Positions 1 to 12,134 of a stretch of DNA of 64,000 nucleotides are shown piece after piece; the stretch's first letter is position 1; each line of letters begins with the position of its first letter. Where the stretch lies: the NCBI RefSeq assembly GCF_004801415.1, contig NZ_SSNX01000001.1, positions 1,054,001 through 1,118,000 on the forward strand, written 5' to 3'. The notes beneath the pieces were generated by a model that was given only the letters and a program-made list of their open reading frames with translations, had not been told where the DNA came from and ran no database searches. This DNA is from Deinococcus sp. KSM4-11. GTDB lineage: Bacteria > Deinococcota > Deinococci > Deinococcales > Deinococcaceae. The position numbers were made by a program, and so were the translations under genes.

Positions 1-291
1 CTGCGCCGCGACGCGCAGGATCACGCGGCAGCCGAAAACCGCGTGGTCGCCGAGCGGCCAGGGCAGGCGACCGTCCGCGTCGAGGGCGGCACGACCACCG
101 TGCCCGTCTACGAGAGCCAGCCAGATGGCACTCCCTCCAACTACGGCAGCGGCCTGAACGAGAAGATCGCGGGCAAGGAACATGGCAGCCCCTCGCAGGG
201 TGAGCCCGCCGCAAAACGCGACGTGCCCGGCATTCCCGTCAGCACCGATCCCACCTACCAGGACGACATGCGCAAGGGGCAGGAATCGTGA
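1..291 (+). CDS. Hypothetical protein, C-terminal part
   Basis: The reading frame is open from the first base, so the start lies outside the window; a GTG at 43 is an internal alternative. The 96 visible residues are polar and rich in Gly, Pro, Glu and Lys, with no membrane segment and no motif I recognise. The stop overlaps the GTG start of the next gene (GTGA at 288-291), so the two are probably translationally coupled and may act together. No function can be assigned. Confidence 0.6.
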   Translation: MRRDAQDHAAAENRVVAERPGQATVRVEGGTTTVPVYESQPDGTPSNYGSGLNEKIAGKEHGSPSQGEPAAKRDVPGIPVSTDPTYQDDMRKGQES

Positions 292-947
292 CCGGGATCG
301 ACCGCGCGGGCATGACCGAGCGTGAGGCCGCCCGTGAGCAGCTCCGCGCGAGTATCGACGCCCTGAGCGAGCAGGCCAACTTGCACGTGCAGATGCAGAA
401 AGAACCCCTGAAGATGCTGGGCGGCGCCTCTGCCGTCGGTGCCCTGATCGGGATCGTGGTCGGGCGTCAGTTCCGCCGCAGCCGCAGGATTTATGTGGAT
501 GCCGAGAGCCCGGTGAAGCACCAGAAGGCGCTGATCAAGGCCCAGAAATCCCAGTCCGGCGGTGGAGGGATCGGAGGCGCCCTGGTCGCCACGCTGGGTA
601 CGCTGGCGGTGAAGACTCTGACCGACCGGATCATCACGCCGCGCCTCGAAGGCCTCGCGGAGAGCCTGCTGGACAGGTCGGGCACGGCACCGACACCGTC
701 CACGGGCATCCGTGCCATTCCCCCGCGCGCTGCCCAGACCAATGCCACGCCGGCCCGTCCGACCGCCGTGGGTGCTCCACCCTCCGTCCCAGCGGCGGGC
801 CCGTCTGTTCAGGCAACCCCGCCTGCCGCCACAGCGCCCACACCGGTTCATCCCGGCGTGCTGCCCCATCCGCCCAGCGTGGTCGAGGCCAAAGCACAGG
901 GCAGCGTGATCGGGGCCGACGAGCTGGCCAACCCCAACCGCCGCTGA
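288..947 (+). CDS. Hypothetical protein with one membrane segment
   Basis: A 219-residue protein starting at the GTG that overlaps the previous stop. It has an amphipathic helix (about residues 10-45), a glycine-rich hydrophobic stretch (about 44-62) followed by a basic RRSRR patch, a second Gly-rich hydrophobic stretch (about 95-115), and a long Pro/Ala/Thr-rich tail. The shape recalls small DUF3618/YtxH-type membrane-associated proteins, but similarity to a named family is a guess. A strong hairpin follows the gene, so it probably ends the transcript. Confidence 0.65.
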   Translation: MTGIDRAGMTEREAAREQLRASIDALSEQANLHVQMQKEPLKMLGGASAVGALIGIVVGRQFRRSRRIYVDAESPVKHQKALIKAQKSQSGGGGIGGALVATLGTLAVKTLTDRIITPRLEGLAESLLDRSGTAPTPSTGIRAIPPRAAQTNATPARPTAVGAPPSVPAAGPSVQATPPAATAPTPVHPGVLPHPPSVVEAKAQGSVIGADELANPNRR

Positions 948-958
948 ACCGGAGCATC

Positions 959-989
959 CGGCCGCCCACTGCTTCATGGTGGGCGGCCG
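959..989 (+). terminator. Hairpin terminator after the 219-residue gene
   Basis: A perfect 11-bp stem (959-969 with 979-989, 5' arm CGGCCGCCCAC) with a 9-base loop lies 12 bases after the stop codon. The downstream bases are only weakly T-rich, as is usual in this GC-rich window. Confidence 0.6.
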
Positions 990-1014
990 ATCTATGCCCT
1001 GAGAACGGGCCTGC

Positions 1015-1020
1015 TACCCT
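1015..1020 (+). promoter_or_regulatory. -10 hexamer of a leaderless Fur-family gene
   Basis: TACCCT ends 6 bases before the ATG at 1027 and there is no ribosome binding site between them, so the mRNA should start at or near the ATG. This chooses ATG 1027 over the in-frame GTG at 1024. Confidence 0.5.
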
Positions 1021-1026
1021 GGAGTG

Positions 1027-1413
1027 ATGACCGCCCCGCGCAGCACCCGCCAGCGTGACGTGATCGCCCGTGTGCTGGAGACAGCGGAAGGGCCGCTGGC
1101 TGTGGCAGACATCCTGGTGCGCACGCAAGCCGATGTTCCCAGCGTGGGCCTTGCGACCGTGTACCGCACCCTGAAACTGCTGAGCGACCAAGGCCATGTC
1201 CACCCGGTCACGCTGGACGGCGAGACCCTGTACGAGGCGAGCGGCCGCGGGCATCACCACCACTTCTTGTGTACGGTCTGCGGCCGGGTGTTCACGCTGC
1301 ACGCCTGCCCGGTCTCGATCCCGGCGGGCACGGTGTACGCGGGCGGCTTCGTGGTCGAGGCACATGAGGTCACGCTGTACGGCCGCTGCCCGACCTGTGC
1401 GTCCGGCCGCTGA
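1027..1413 (+). CDS. Fur-family metal-responsive transcriptional regulator
   Basis: A 128-residue protein of normal Fur-family length. The N-terminal half is a winged helix ending in the family signature around [14 protein letters not shown] (about residues 39-52), used for DNA recognition. The C-terminal half has the histidine cluster HHHHF, a CTVC pair and a closing CPTC pair, which form the structural zinc site and contribute to the sensor site. It should repress or activate metal or peroxide genes; Fur, Zur, Mur and PerR cannot be told apart by eye. The start is chosen from the leaderless promoter just upstream. It stands alone, between a terminator and the methionine riboswitch. Confidence 0.9.
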   Translation: MTAPRSTRQRDVIARVLETAEGPLAVADILVRTQADVPSVGLATVYRTLKLLSDQGHVHPVTLDGETLYEASGRGHHHHFLCTVCGRVFTLHACPVSIPAGTVYAGGFVVEAHEVTLYGRCPTCASGR

Positions 1414-1438
1414 GTGCGGTCGCGGGATCAGCGGTTGA

Positions 1439-4116
<2,678 letters not shown>

Positions 4117-4187
4117 CCGCCCGCTTCGTCCCGCACGGCCACTCCCGATCCCAGAACGACGGTTCCGCCCTCCCAGACGGCATCCGT

Positions 4188-4210
4188 CACGGTGGTTTGG
4201 TGCCACCGTG
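4188..4210 (+). terminator. Hairpin terminator after metX
   Basis: A perfect 8-bp stem (CACGGTGG at 4188-4195 with CCACCGTG at 4203-4210) and 7-base loop, followed by CTCCGATTTGTT. It separates the methionine operon from the macroglobulin operon. Confidence 0.55.
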
Positions 4211-4287
4211 CTCCGATTTGTTACCGCCCCTTCGGGGAGCATCGTGGCCCTACATCCTTTGGATGAAGGACGCAGCGCCGGACTTTC

Positions 4288-4293
4288 TACACT
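4288..4293 (+). promoter_or_regulatory. Putative -10 of the macroglobulin operon
   Basis: TACACT lies 41 bases before the ATG at 4335, leaving a short leader that contains the GGGAGGGGG ribosome binding site. I see no clear -35. Confidence 0.35.
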
Positions 4294-4334
4294 GTGATGG
4301 AAGGTTGCGCTCTGGCCTCGGGGAGGGGGCTGAC

Positions 4335-5090
4335 ATGGCAGGATTCGCGGTACGGCTGGCCTTTCGGAACACCCTCACGTTGCTGGCCTGCGCCGCACTG
4401 CTTCAGGGCGCCATCGCCCTCCCTGCCACCACTCCCACCCAGGTTCCGGACGTCGATTCCAACCGCCTCGGCTACCCGGACAGCGCCCGGCTGGTCGGCC
4501 AGGATCGCGACCGGTTCGCCGACTGGTTCGCCAGTATCGCCGAGAGCCAGTACTACGCCATGAACGCCGACTGGACCGACCGAGACTGCTCGGGGCTGGT
4601 ACGCTACGCCTTCGTGAATGCGCTCATGCCGCACGATCCGGCGTGGTACGCCAAGTTCGAATACCTGCCACGGCCCAGCCTGCCACCGGTGGAGAACCTC
4701 AGCTATCCGCTGCCCGTCATCGGCCGCTCAGTCTTCCGGGTGGCGCCCGGCGCGTACCGCAGGGACGACATCCAGCAGGGGCGGCTGGTGGGCCGCACGG
4801 GCGCGCAGTACCTCGCGAACTACTCGATGACGCGGGTCTCGCGTGACCCGGCGCAGGCGAAGCGCGGCGACGTGCTGTTCTTTCTGCGGCCACAGTTGCA
4901 CTCGTACCACAGCATGGTGTACCTGGGCGGCGGAATGGTCGTGTACCACACGGGCGCCAGTCCGGCCGAGGGGGGGCGGGTGCGCCTGATCTCGGTGGCG
5001 ACGCTGCTGAAGTTCCGGGACGCGGCCTTTCACCCGCTGGCATCCAATCCAGACTTCCTGGGCGTGTACCGGTGGAGGATCATGCATTAG
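4335..5090 (+). CDS. DUF1175 (YfaT-like) exported protein
   Basis: A 251-residue protein with a signal peptide (about 1-29, ending IALPA). It has the core of a YfaT/DUF1175 protein: DCSGLVRYAF with Cys85 and a later HSYHSMVYLGGG with His189/His192. These resemble the Cys and His of NlpC/P60 cysteine peptidases. In Escherichia coli the YfaT gene sits beside an alpha-2-macroglobulin gene, and here too a macroglobulin follows directly. The role is unproven; a peptidase or amidase acting in the periplasm is likely. The ATG at 4335 is chosen over upstream starts because of the strong GGGAGGGGG site and the signal peptide that follows. Confidence 0.8.
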   Translation: MAGFAVRLAFRNTLTLLACAALLQGAIALPATTPTQVPDVDSNRLGYPDSARLVGQDRDRFADWFASIAESQYYAMNADWTDRDCSGLVRYAFVNALMPHDPAWYAKFEYLPRPSLPPVENLSYPLPVIGRSVFRVAPGAYRRDDIQQGRLVGRTGAQYLANYSMTRVSRDPAQAKRGDVLFFLRPQLHSYHSMVYLGGGMVVYHTGASPAEGGRVRLISVATLLKFRDAAFHPLASNPDFLGVYRWRIMH

Positions 5091-5146
5091 CGCTCTGCCC
5101 GGCCTGCATGTCTTCCTCCACCCCTTCACACCCCACAAGGACCACC

Positions 5147-8100
5147 ATGAAACGACCCTGGCTGGCGGGCACCCTGATCACCGGACTGCTGCTCTCGAAC
5201 ATCGCACCGGCCCAGAACATCTCGATTTACGGCGGGCGGGATTCGACTGCCGAGCCCCTGAAGGTCGAAGTCTACGCACCGGCCGGCACGCTGTTCACCC
5301 TCGACCGGGTGCTCGATCCGGGCGCCATGTTCACCGCCGACCAGGACGCCCACAGCCCGGTGCTGCCGGCAAGCGGGCGGACGCAGCGGGTGCGGTCGGT
5401 GCGCCTGGGCCGCAGCAGCCAGCTGGACTTCGGACGGGTGCCCAGCGGCGTGTACGTGGTGCGGGCTGGAAAGACCAGTCAGGTCGTGATCGTGTCGAAC
5501 CTGGGGCTGGTGGTGAAACGCGACGCCACCACGACCCTGGTGTATGCCGCCGACAAGCAGAGCGGGCGGCCCCGCCCGGCGCGGATCTGGCCGCTGGGGC
5601 ACACGGGGGTCGTGGCCGATGCCCAGGGCCTGGCGCGCTGGAAGGGCACGCTGGGCAAGGAACAGGTCTTCCTGGCGCAGTACGGCGACCAGTGGGCGAT
5701 CACGGATTCCGGCTGGAACGGCTACGCGGCCCCCAGGGTGCGCGGGTACATGTACACGGATCGCCCGGTGTACCGGCCCGGTCAACACGTGGAGTTCAAG
5801 GGCGTGCTGCGCCGGGCAGGCACCCTGACCCCGCTCGCCGCCACGCCGGTCTCGGTCAAGGTGCTCAACGAGAACGAGGAGGAGATCTACCGGGGCACGC
5901 TGACCAGCGACGCGCTCGGCGGCGTGCACGCGGGCTTCGACCTGTCGGCCGGAGCGAAGCTCGGGGCGTACCGGTTCGTGGTGACCTCCGCGAAGTTCGA
6001 CTCGGACGAGCTGAGCGTGGACGGATCGTTCCAGGTGGAGGCGTACCAGAAACCCGAATACCAGGTGACGGTCACGCCGGATAGTAGGGCAGCCGTGCAG
6101 GGCGACAAGGTCAGCGTGCGGATCTCGGCGAAGTACCTGTTCGGCGGCAGCTTGTCGGGCGCGAAGGTGAACTACTCGGTGACGCGCGCGCCGTACTACC
6201 CGCCCGGTTTCGACAGCGACTCTCTGCCGCCGGACAGCGGCGGCCCGGACTACGGCTCCGATCTGGTGGTGCAGGAGGAAACGCGCCTGAACCCCAGCGG
6301 TGAACTGGTACTGGAGCTGCCGCTGGAGAAGGACTCACAGGGCCAGACGGTCAGCTACCGGGTGGAGGCCGACGTTGAGGACGAGTCCCGCAAGACTGTG
6401 AGCGGGCAGGCCCAGGTGATCGCCTTCCCGGCGGCCCTGAACGTACAGGCCGACACCGACAGCTTCGTGTACGACGCGGGCAAGGCCATACACGTGAGCC
6501 TGGACACGCGTGACCTGCAGGACGCGGGCCGCGCCGCACAGGTCACGCTGGACCTCGTCCGGCAGGACTGGCAGAACGTGAAGGGCAAGTGGGTGATGAC
6601 CGAGCAGCGTCTGGCCCGCACGCAAACCCGCACGGGGGCGACGGGCGTGGGCAGCGCCACCCTGCGTGCGCCCCGTGGCGGAGGGTACGTGCTGCGCTCG
6701 ACCGTGCAGGACGCCCAGGGCCGCCGGAGCACCAGCGAGAACTGGCTGTGGATCACGAAGCCCGGCGAGGACTGGGGCTGGAATTACCGCGAGATGTCCC
6801 TGACCCTCGACCGCAAGACGTACCGGGCGGGCGACACCGCCACCGTACTGGTGGGCAATCCCACGCCGGGCTCCCCGGTGCTGCTGACGCTGGAAGGCCA
6901 GACGCTCCGCCAGTGGACGGTGTTGCGCAGTCAGGGCGCGACCCTGAGCTACTCGTTCAAGGTCACGGCCGACATGACCCCGAACATCTACGTGGCGGCG
7001 GCCTCGCTGGGTGACGGCAGTTTCCATGCCGCCGAGAAGCGCGTGAAGGTGCCGCGCGTGGGAGCTGACCTGAGCGTGAGCGTGAAGTCCGACAAGGCCC
7101 GCTACGCGCCCGGCGAGGCCGCCCGGCTGAACGTGCAGGTGCACGACGCGGCCGGCAAGGGCGTCCGCGCCGAACTCGCGCTGGGCGTGGTGGATCAGGC
7201 CATCTACCTGATCGAGCCCGACCAGAGCCCCGCCCTCCTGCAGGTCTTCGACGCTCCGCAGGACAATGCCGTGGGCACGCAGTCCAGCCTGGACTTCACC
7301 TTCCAGCAGACCGGCCCGGTGGCCTCCCGACCCGCCGCGCCCATGACCGAGGCGGCCTTCGCCCAGAGCAAAGAGGCCGCCCGTGCCACCCCCGCCCAGG
7401 CGGAGGTCACGCCACGCCAGGATTTCCGCGACACGCTGCTGTGGGTGCCCAACCTGCTGACCGACGCGCAGGGCAACGCCAGCGTGGACTTCAAGTACCC
7501 GGACAACCTGACCACCTGGATCACGACGGTACGCGCCCAGACCACCTCGCCACGCTTCGGGCAGACGACGGCCAGCACCCTGGTCACGAAGGACGTGATC
7601 GCCCGCCTGAGCCTGCCGCCCTTCCTGGTGCGCGGCGATCAGGTCACCCTTTCGGGCGTCGTGAACAACACCCTGGGCCAGGGGGTGGACGGCCGCGCGA
7701 CCCTGGCGGTCAGCGGCCTGACGGGCGTGAGCGGCGCGGCCCTCACGCCGGGCGGGGCGAGCTTCCATGCCGACGCGACCGGACGCACCCGGCTGGACAC
7801 GGTGGTGCGCGCCACGCAGGCGGGCACGGCCAGCGTGACCTTCACCGCCCGCACGCCCGCCGGAAACGACGCCCTGAAACTGCCGCTGCCCGTCAAGGCC
7901 CGTGGGTACGAGGAGACGAGGGCCTTCACCGGCAGCGCGGGCACGCCTATGACCTTCACGGTGCCGCGTGACGCCGCCGCGCAGACCGTAGGGCTGAACC
8001 TGAGCCTGACGCCCTCGCTGCTGTCGGCGGTCTCTCCTGCCCTGGAGTATCTGGTCGGCTATCCCTACGGCTGCACCGAACAGACCATGAGCCGATTCCT

Positions 8101-9532
8101 GCCCGCCCTGCTCGCCCGGCAGTCGCTGGGCGCCGACGTCGTGACCCAGAACGGCTGGGATCTCAAGGCCATCACCGAGGCCGGACTGGCCCGCCTGGCC
8201 GACTTCCAGCACGAGGACGGCGGCTGGAACTTCTGGAAGAACGACGCCAGCACCCTCGAGATGAGTGCGTACGTCGTCAGCGGCCTGATGCGCGCCAAGG
8301 CCGTGGGCGCGAAGGTGGACAACTCGGAACTCGACACCGGCCTGAAGTACCTTGCCGCCCACGTGGGCGATCCCGACGAACGGCAGGCGGATCGCGCCAG
8401 CGCCTACCGTGCCCTGGCCGACGCCGGACGGGTGAACGTGGCCCAGCTGAGCGCCTTCGCACGCCGCAAGGAACTCACGCCGTACAGCCTCGCGCAGCTC
8501 AGCCTCGCGCTGAACCGGGCCGGGCAGCGGCAGGCGGCGCTGGACACCCTGGCCCGCCTGAAGGCCGCCCGCCTGGGCACCACGCGGGGCGGCCTGGTGT
8601 ACTGGGACACGGGCCGGTCGGCCGACGACTGGTGGTGGTACTGGGACGACAACAGGATCCAGGTGACGGCCACCGCCCTGGAAGCCCTGGCGAAACTCGA
8701 ACCCGCCAGCCCGCTCATTCCCGGCGTGTCGCAGTGGTTGCTGCAGAACCGCCAGGGGCCGCGCTGGGTCAGCACGCAGGACACCACCAGCGTCATCATC
8801 GCCGCGCTGAGCCTGCCCAGAGCGGCCAGCCTCGCCCCGGCAGCGGTGGACGTGCAGGTGGACGGCAAGTCCCTTCAGACCGTGCAACTCGGCACGCCGG
8901 CTGGGGCCACGCTCGCCGTCCCGTCAGCGCAACTCAGTGCCGGAACCCACACCATCTCGCTGAAGGGAGCGCCGGCGGGCCTGACGTACTCGGGCCAGCT
9001 CCGCTACTCGCGCGAACCGGCCACGCTGAACGCCATCACCGGCCGCGGGATCACGCTGGGCCGCACCTACGAACGCCTCACGCCGCAGTGGGACGCCGAG
9101 AACAAACGCTACACGTACGCCCGCACGCCCCTCCTGAAGGGAGGGCAGTTCCAGCCGGTCACGGTGGGCGATCTCGTTCTGGTTACCCTGAGCGTCAAGC
9201 CCGACCAGACGGCGCGGTATCTGCTGGTCAGCGATCCGATTCCCGCGGGCATGAAGGCCCTGGACGAGCGCAGCCTGACCATCGCGGGCCTGAAGGAACG
9301 CGACGGGTACGACTGGGACACCTGGGACTACTGGTACGCCGGACGCGACCTGCTCGACGACCGCGTGGATCTGTACGCCGATTACCTGGAGGGCCGCCAG
9401 ACCATGACCTACGTACTGCGCGCCCAGACACCCGGCACCTTCACCGCCCTGCCCGCCCACGCCTTCCTGATGTACGACCCCGGCGTGGAGGGCTACGGCC
9501 CCGCCGCGACTTTCACGGTTCGCGACCGCTGA
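5147..9532 (+). CDS. Bacterial alpha-2-macroglobulin with thioester
   Basis: A 1461-residue exported protein; the signal peptide ends near APAQ (residue 23). Bacterial alpha-2-macroglobulins are protease traps in the cell envelope. The bait is cut, the protein changes shape, and an internal thioester binds the attacker. The thioester motif is intact: GCTEQ with Cys976 and Gln979. Before it lie repeated beta-sandwich (MG) domains and a GAAFA-type region around residues 660-760; after it lies an alpha/alpha-barrel with DGGWNFWKND (about residue 1023) and DDWWWYWDD. It matches YfaS-like long forms. The start ATGAAACGACC has AAGG upstream. The next gene starts inside its stop codon (TGATG). No pbpC gene is adjacent, unlike in many species. 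Confidence 0.93.
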   Translation: MKRPWLAGTLITGLLLSNIAPAQNISIYGGRDSTAEPLKVEVYAPAGTLFTLDRVLDPGAMFTADQDAHSPVLPASGRTQRVRSVRLGRSSQLDFGRVPSGVYVVRAGKTSQVVIVSNLGLVVKRDATTTLVYAADKQSGRPRPARIWPLGHTGVVADAQGLARWKGTLGKEQVFLAQYGDQWAITDSGWNGYAAPRVRGYMYTDRPVYRPGQHVEFKGVLRRAGTLTPLAATPVSVKVLNENEEEIYRGTLTSDALGGVHAGFDLSAGAKLGAYRFVVTSAKFDSDELSVDGSFQVEAYQKPEYQVTVTPDSRAAVQGDKVSVRISAKYLFGGSLSGAKVNYSVTRAPYYPPGFDSDSLPPDSGGPDYGSDLVVQEETRLNPSGELVLELPLEKDSQGQTVSYRVEADVEDESRKTVSGQAQVIAFPAALNVQADTDSFVYDAGKAIHVSLDTRDLQDAGRAAQVTLDLVRQDWQNVKGKWVMTEQRLARTQTRTGATGVGSATLRAPRGGGYVLRSTVQDAQGRRSTSENWLWITKPGEDWGWNYREMSLTLDRKTYRAGDTATVLVGNPTPGSPVLLTLEGQTLRQWTVLRSQGATLSYSFKVTADMTPNIYVAAASLGDGSFHAAEKRVKVPRVGADLSVSVKSDKARYAPGEAARLNVQVHDAAGKGVRAELALGVVDQAIYLIEPDQSPALLQVFDAPQDNAVGTQSSLDFTFQQTGPVASRPAAPMTEAAFAQSKEAARATPAQAEVTPRQDFRDTLLWVPNLLTDAQGNASVDFKYPDNLTTWITTVRAQTTSPRFGQTTASTLVTKDVIARLSLPPFLVRGDQVTLSGVVNNTLGQGVDGRATLAVSGLTGVSGAALTPGGASFHADATGRTRLDTVVRATQAGTASVTFTARTPAGNDALKLPLPVKARGYEETRAFTGSAGTPMTFTVPRDAAAQTVGLNLSLTPSLLSAVSPALEYLVGYPYGCTEQTMSRFLPALLARQSLGADVVTQNGWDLKAITEAGLARLADFQHEDGGWNFWKNDASTLEMSAYVVSGLMRAKAVGAKVDNSELDTGLKYLAAHVGDPDERQADRASAYRALADAGRVNVAQLSAFARRKELTPYSLAQLSLALNRAGQRQAALDTLARLKAARLGTTRGGLVYWDTGRSADDWWWYWDDNRIQVTATALEALAKLEPASPLIPGVSQWLLQNRQGPRWVSTQDTTSVIIAALSLPRAASLAPAAVDVQVDGKSLQTVQLGTPAGATLAVPSAQLSAGTHTISLKGAPAGLTYSGQLRYSREPATLNAITGRGITLGRTYERLTPQWDAENKRYTYARTPLLKGGQFQPVTVGDLVLVTLSVKPDQTARYLLVSDPIPAGMKALDERSLTIAGLKERDGYDWDTWDYWYAGRDLLDDRVDLYADYLEGRQTMTYVLRAQTPGTFTALPAHAFLMYDPGVEGYGPAATFTVRDR

Positions 9533-10146
9533 TGCTCCTGGGGCGCGTGCCCAGGTGGATCGCGGCCCTCGCCCTGGCCGCCAGCGTCATCGCCCAGGCC
9601 GCTCCGGTGACGGTCACGCACGGCACCCTGACCGTTACGTATGCCGACGGCCGCGACCGGGCACAGCTTCCGCTGGTGTTCCGCACCTGGGACAGGGCCG
9701 CCGCTGACCTGAATGCACTGGGCTTGACGGCAGGAGCTGTGAAGATCAACGTCGCCAGCAACGCCGCCGACTTCGCCCGGATGACCGGCGAGCCCGCCAG
9801 TATCGCCGCCAGCACGCGCGGGCAGACCATTACCATGCAGCGGCTGAGCGCCCTAGCCGCGCGGGGCATTCTGGCTTTCACCATCCGCCACGAGGGCTTC
9901 CACACCGCGCAGCCGCACGGTCTTCCCCGCTGGCTGGCCGAGGGCCTGGCCCGGCTGTTCAGCGGCGAGGCGGCGGGGGATTCGGCCGAACCGACCGGCC
10001 TGAGCGGCCTGAGTGAAGCACAACTCGATGCGAGGCTACTGGGACGTGCGCCTGGGGAAGCGGGCGAAGCGTACCGGGAGGCCACGCGTCGGGCGAGGAC
10101 ACGGGTGAGGACGTTGGGATGGAGGGCGATCCTGCACGGACGTTGA
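9532..10146 (+). CDS. Exported HEGFH zinc-metallopeptidase-like protein
   Basis: A 204-residue protein with a signal peptide (about 1-23, ending AQAAP). It carries a zincin motif HEGFH (His120, Glu121, His124) followed by LPRWLAEGLA, in which Glu137 could be the third zinc ligand, as in the gluzincin/peptidase-MA group. It should act outside the cytoplasm. The ATG overlaps the last base of the macroglobulin stop codon, so it is the third gene of that operon. E. coli yfa operons have a different partner here (YfaQ, DUF2300), so this arrangement differs. The substrate is unknown. It ends 29 bases from a convergent gene. Confidence 0.75.
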   Translation: MLLGRVPRWIAALALAASVIAQAAPVTVTHGTLTVTYADGRDRAQLPLVFRTWDRAAADLNALGLTAGAVKINVASNAADFARMTGEPASIAASTRGQTITMQRLSALAARGILAFTIRHEGFHTAQPHGLPRWLAEGLARLFSGEAAGDSAEPTGLSGLSEAQLDARLLGRAPGEAGEAYREATRRARTRVRTLGWRAILHGR

Positions 10147-10175
10147 CGCCGCGGCTCAGCCGAGTGCGGAGCCGA

Positions 10176-11999
10176 TTACTCGACCGCCGCCAGTCGCCAC
10201 AGGCCGAAGGCCGGGCCGTCGGCGGGCAGGGCCACGGTGCCATCTGCACCGGCCTCCACGTCGGGCGTGCCGGCGAGTCCGGTCAGGTGCGTGCCCACCA
10301 CCCCCACCGGCAACCGCACTGGCTTGTAGGACGCGCGGGCGGCCTGCACCAGCACGGTCTCGCCGGGGGCCTCGCGCAGGAACACCAGCACGTCGTCGCC
10401 CACCCACAGCCAGCGCAGGCCGCCGCGCCGCAGGGCCTCGCTGGCGGCGCGGGCCTGGAACAGCGCACGGGTCGACTCCAGCCGGTGCGTATTCCAGCGC
10501 TCCGGGTGCGCCCACGGCATCGGAATCCGGGCGTACTCTGGCCCCATGGCCTCCAGGCCCAGTTCGTCGCCGGCATAGATCATGGGCACGCCGGGATACG
10601 CGGCGAGCATCCCGAAGGCGACGTCCACCAGCCGCGCATCGCCCAGCAGCGAGGCGATGCGGTGCGTGTCATGCGAGCCGATCAGGTTCATGGCGTGCAG
10701 CGTGGCCTGCCACGGCGTCACGCCCGAGACCGCGCGCATGGCGGCCACGACGGGGCCACCCGGCAGGTTGGGCAGCACGGGGTACTTGGTGTGCCGGTAG
10801 GGCTGCTCCTGCGGGGGCAGCAGCCACTGCCACAGCGGTCTTGTGAAGGCCGCGTAGTTCATGGTGCCCTGGTAGCCGTCGCCCAGCAGGTCGCGGCTGG
10901 CGTCGTGGTTGGATTCGGCCTGGAGGAAGTTCTCGGACGTGACCGAGGCCATCGTCTTACGGATGGTGGTGGCGACCAGATGGCTGAGGTTGATGTCCCC
11001 GTGGATGCCGGTCATGTTCGCCACGTCGATGCGCCACGCGGCCAGCGCCTGCGGCCCCAGCCAGCGCGCGACCACCGAGTCGGGGCCGTCGTACAGGCGG
11101 CGGCGCAGCTCGGCGCTGCGGTGGTCGAAGATCGGCATCTCCGGCATGCCCCACCACGCGTCGTAGGCGTGCGGGTGCTCGGTGTAGAAGAAAAAGCCCG
11201 CCTCGGCAGAATCGGGATCGGCCAGTCCGGCCTGGAACCACTCATGCGTGTTGCCGCAGTGGTTGGTGGTCAGGTCCCCCATGAGGTGCATGCCGCGCTC
11301 ACGCGCCGCCGCCGACAGCCGGGCCATCGCTTCGTCGCCGCCCAGCAGGGGATCGACCTCGTTGAAGGTCGAGGCGTTGTAGCGGTGGTTCGACTCGGCC
11401 GGGAAAAACGGCGTGAGGTAGATGGTGCCGACGCCCAGCGACGCCAGATGGTCGAGGTGCGCCGCGACGCCGTCGAGGTCGCCGCCGTAGAACTGGCGCG
11501 GCGTGTCCGGTCCCTCCCCGATGACCGGGTCGTCCCAGTCCGCCGGCACCGCCCACGCTGGGGCCGACCGCTCCACCGCCCGGGCGAAGCGGTCGGGGAA
11601 AATCTGGTACATGGTGTCGGTCGCCCACGACGGCGGCGGCTCGAACACGCTGATGCGGAAATCGGCGGCATCAGGCACGTCATGCTGCTGCAGGCCGGAA
11701 CCGTTGAGCCACTGGTAGCCGTAGGGGCCGCCGTCGAGCAGCCAGCGGTAGCTCACGACCGGGTTCACCACGGGCAGCCGGGCGCGCAGCCACGTATCAC
11801 GGGCCGTGCGCCGGTCGAGCGAGGCGGCCACGAGTTCCGGCTCGCCGTCATTGATGACCCGAACCCAGGCACTCGTGACGTCACTGCCGTGGGGCACCCG
11901 CAGCAGCACGTCCACCGTGCCACCCAGCCGGGCGTGCGGCTCGGGCACATACGTTTCCGAGCCGTCGTGATGGGGGAAAAGCCAGTGCGCTCCGGACAT
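10176..11999 (-). CDS. Alpha-amylase-family glycosidase (neopullulanase/maltodextrin glucosidase type)
   Basis: A GH13 enzyme of 607 residues, probably cytoplasmic since no signal peptide is visible. It should cleave alpha-1,4-linked maltodextrins or cyclodextrins. An N-terminal beta domain (about 1-125) is followed by the catalytic barrel, beginning TMYQIFPDRFA. Conserved regions are visible: GDLTTNHCGN (region I), AWRIDVANM with the nucleophile Asp (II), a Glu in the QAESNHD neighbourhood (III) and GSHDTHR with the transition-state Asp (IV). The start at 11999 has a GAGGAGCC site; the frame is open further upstream but lacks such support. It converges on the macroglobulin operon. Confidence 0.9.
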   Translation of the reverse strand: MSGAHWLFPHHDGSETYVPEPHARLGGTVDVLLRVPHGSDVTSAWVRVINDGEPELVAASLDRRTARDTWLRARLPVVNPVVSYRWLLDGGPYGYQWLNGSGLQQHDVPDAADFRISVFEPPPSWATDTMYQIFPDRFARAVERSAPAWAVPADWDDPVIGEGPDTPRQFYGGDLDGVAAHLDHLASLGVGTIYLTPFFPAESNHRYNASTFNEVDPLLGGDEAMARLSAAARERGMHLMGDLTTNHCGNTHEWFQAGLADPDSAEAGFFFYTEHPHAYDAWWGMPEMPIFDHRSAELRRRLYDGPDSVVARWLGPQALAAWRIDVANMTGIHGDINLSHLVATTIRKTMASVTSENFLQAESNHDASRDLLGDGYQGTMNYAAFTRPLWQWLLPPQEQPYRHTKYPVLPNLPGGPVVAAMRAVSGVTPWQATLHAMNLIGSHDTHRIASLLGDARLVDVAFGMLAAYPGVPMIYAGDELGLEAMGPEYARIPMPWAHPERWNTHRLESTRALFQARAASEALRRGGLRWLWVGDDVLVFLREAPGETVLVQAARASYKPVRLPVGVVGTHLTGLAGTPDVEAGADGTVALPADGPAFGLWRLAAVE

Positions 12000-12134
12000 A
12001 TCAGGCTCCTCGTGAAGACGTGTTGCCGCATCTTCCCATAGAGCCAGCGGATCCGTCAGCCCGTCTTTAAGTCGCCGGAATGGACACCGGCTCTGCACCA
12101 TCTCCACCGCGCGCCTGCCTATCCAGGCCAGATC

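Noticed and set aside
6335..8887. A long minus-strand open frame (850 codons) opposite the macroglobulin gene
   Set aside because: It is the antisense shadow of a well-supported gene in very GC-rich DNA, with low-complexity Arg/Gly/His-rich translation and no recognisable domain.
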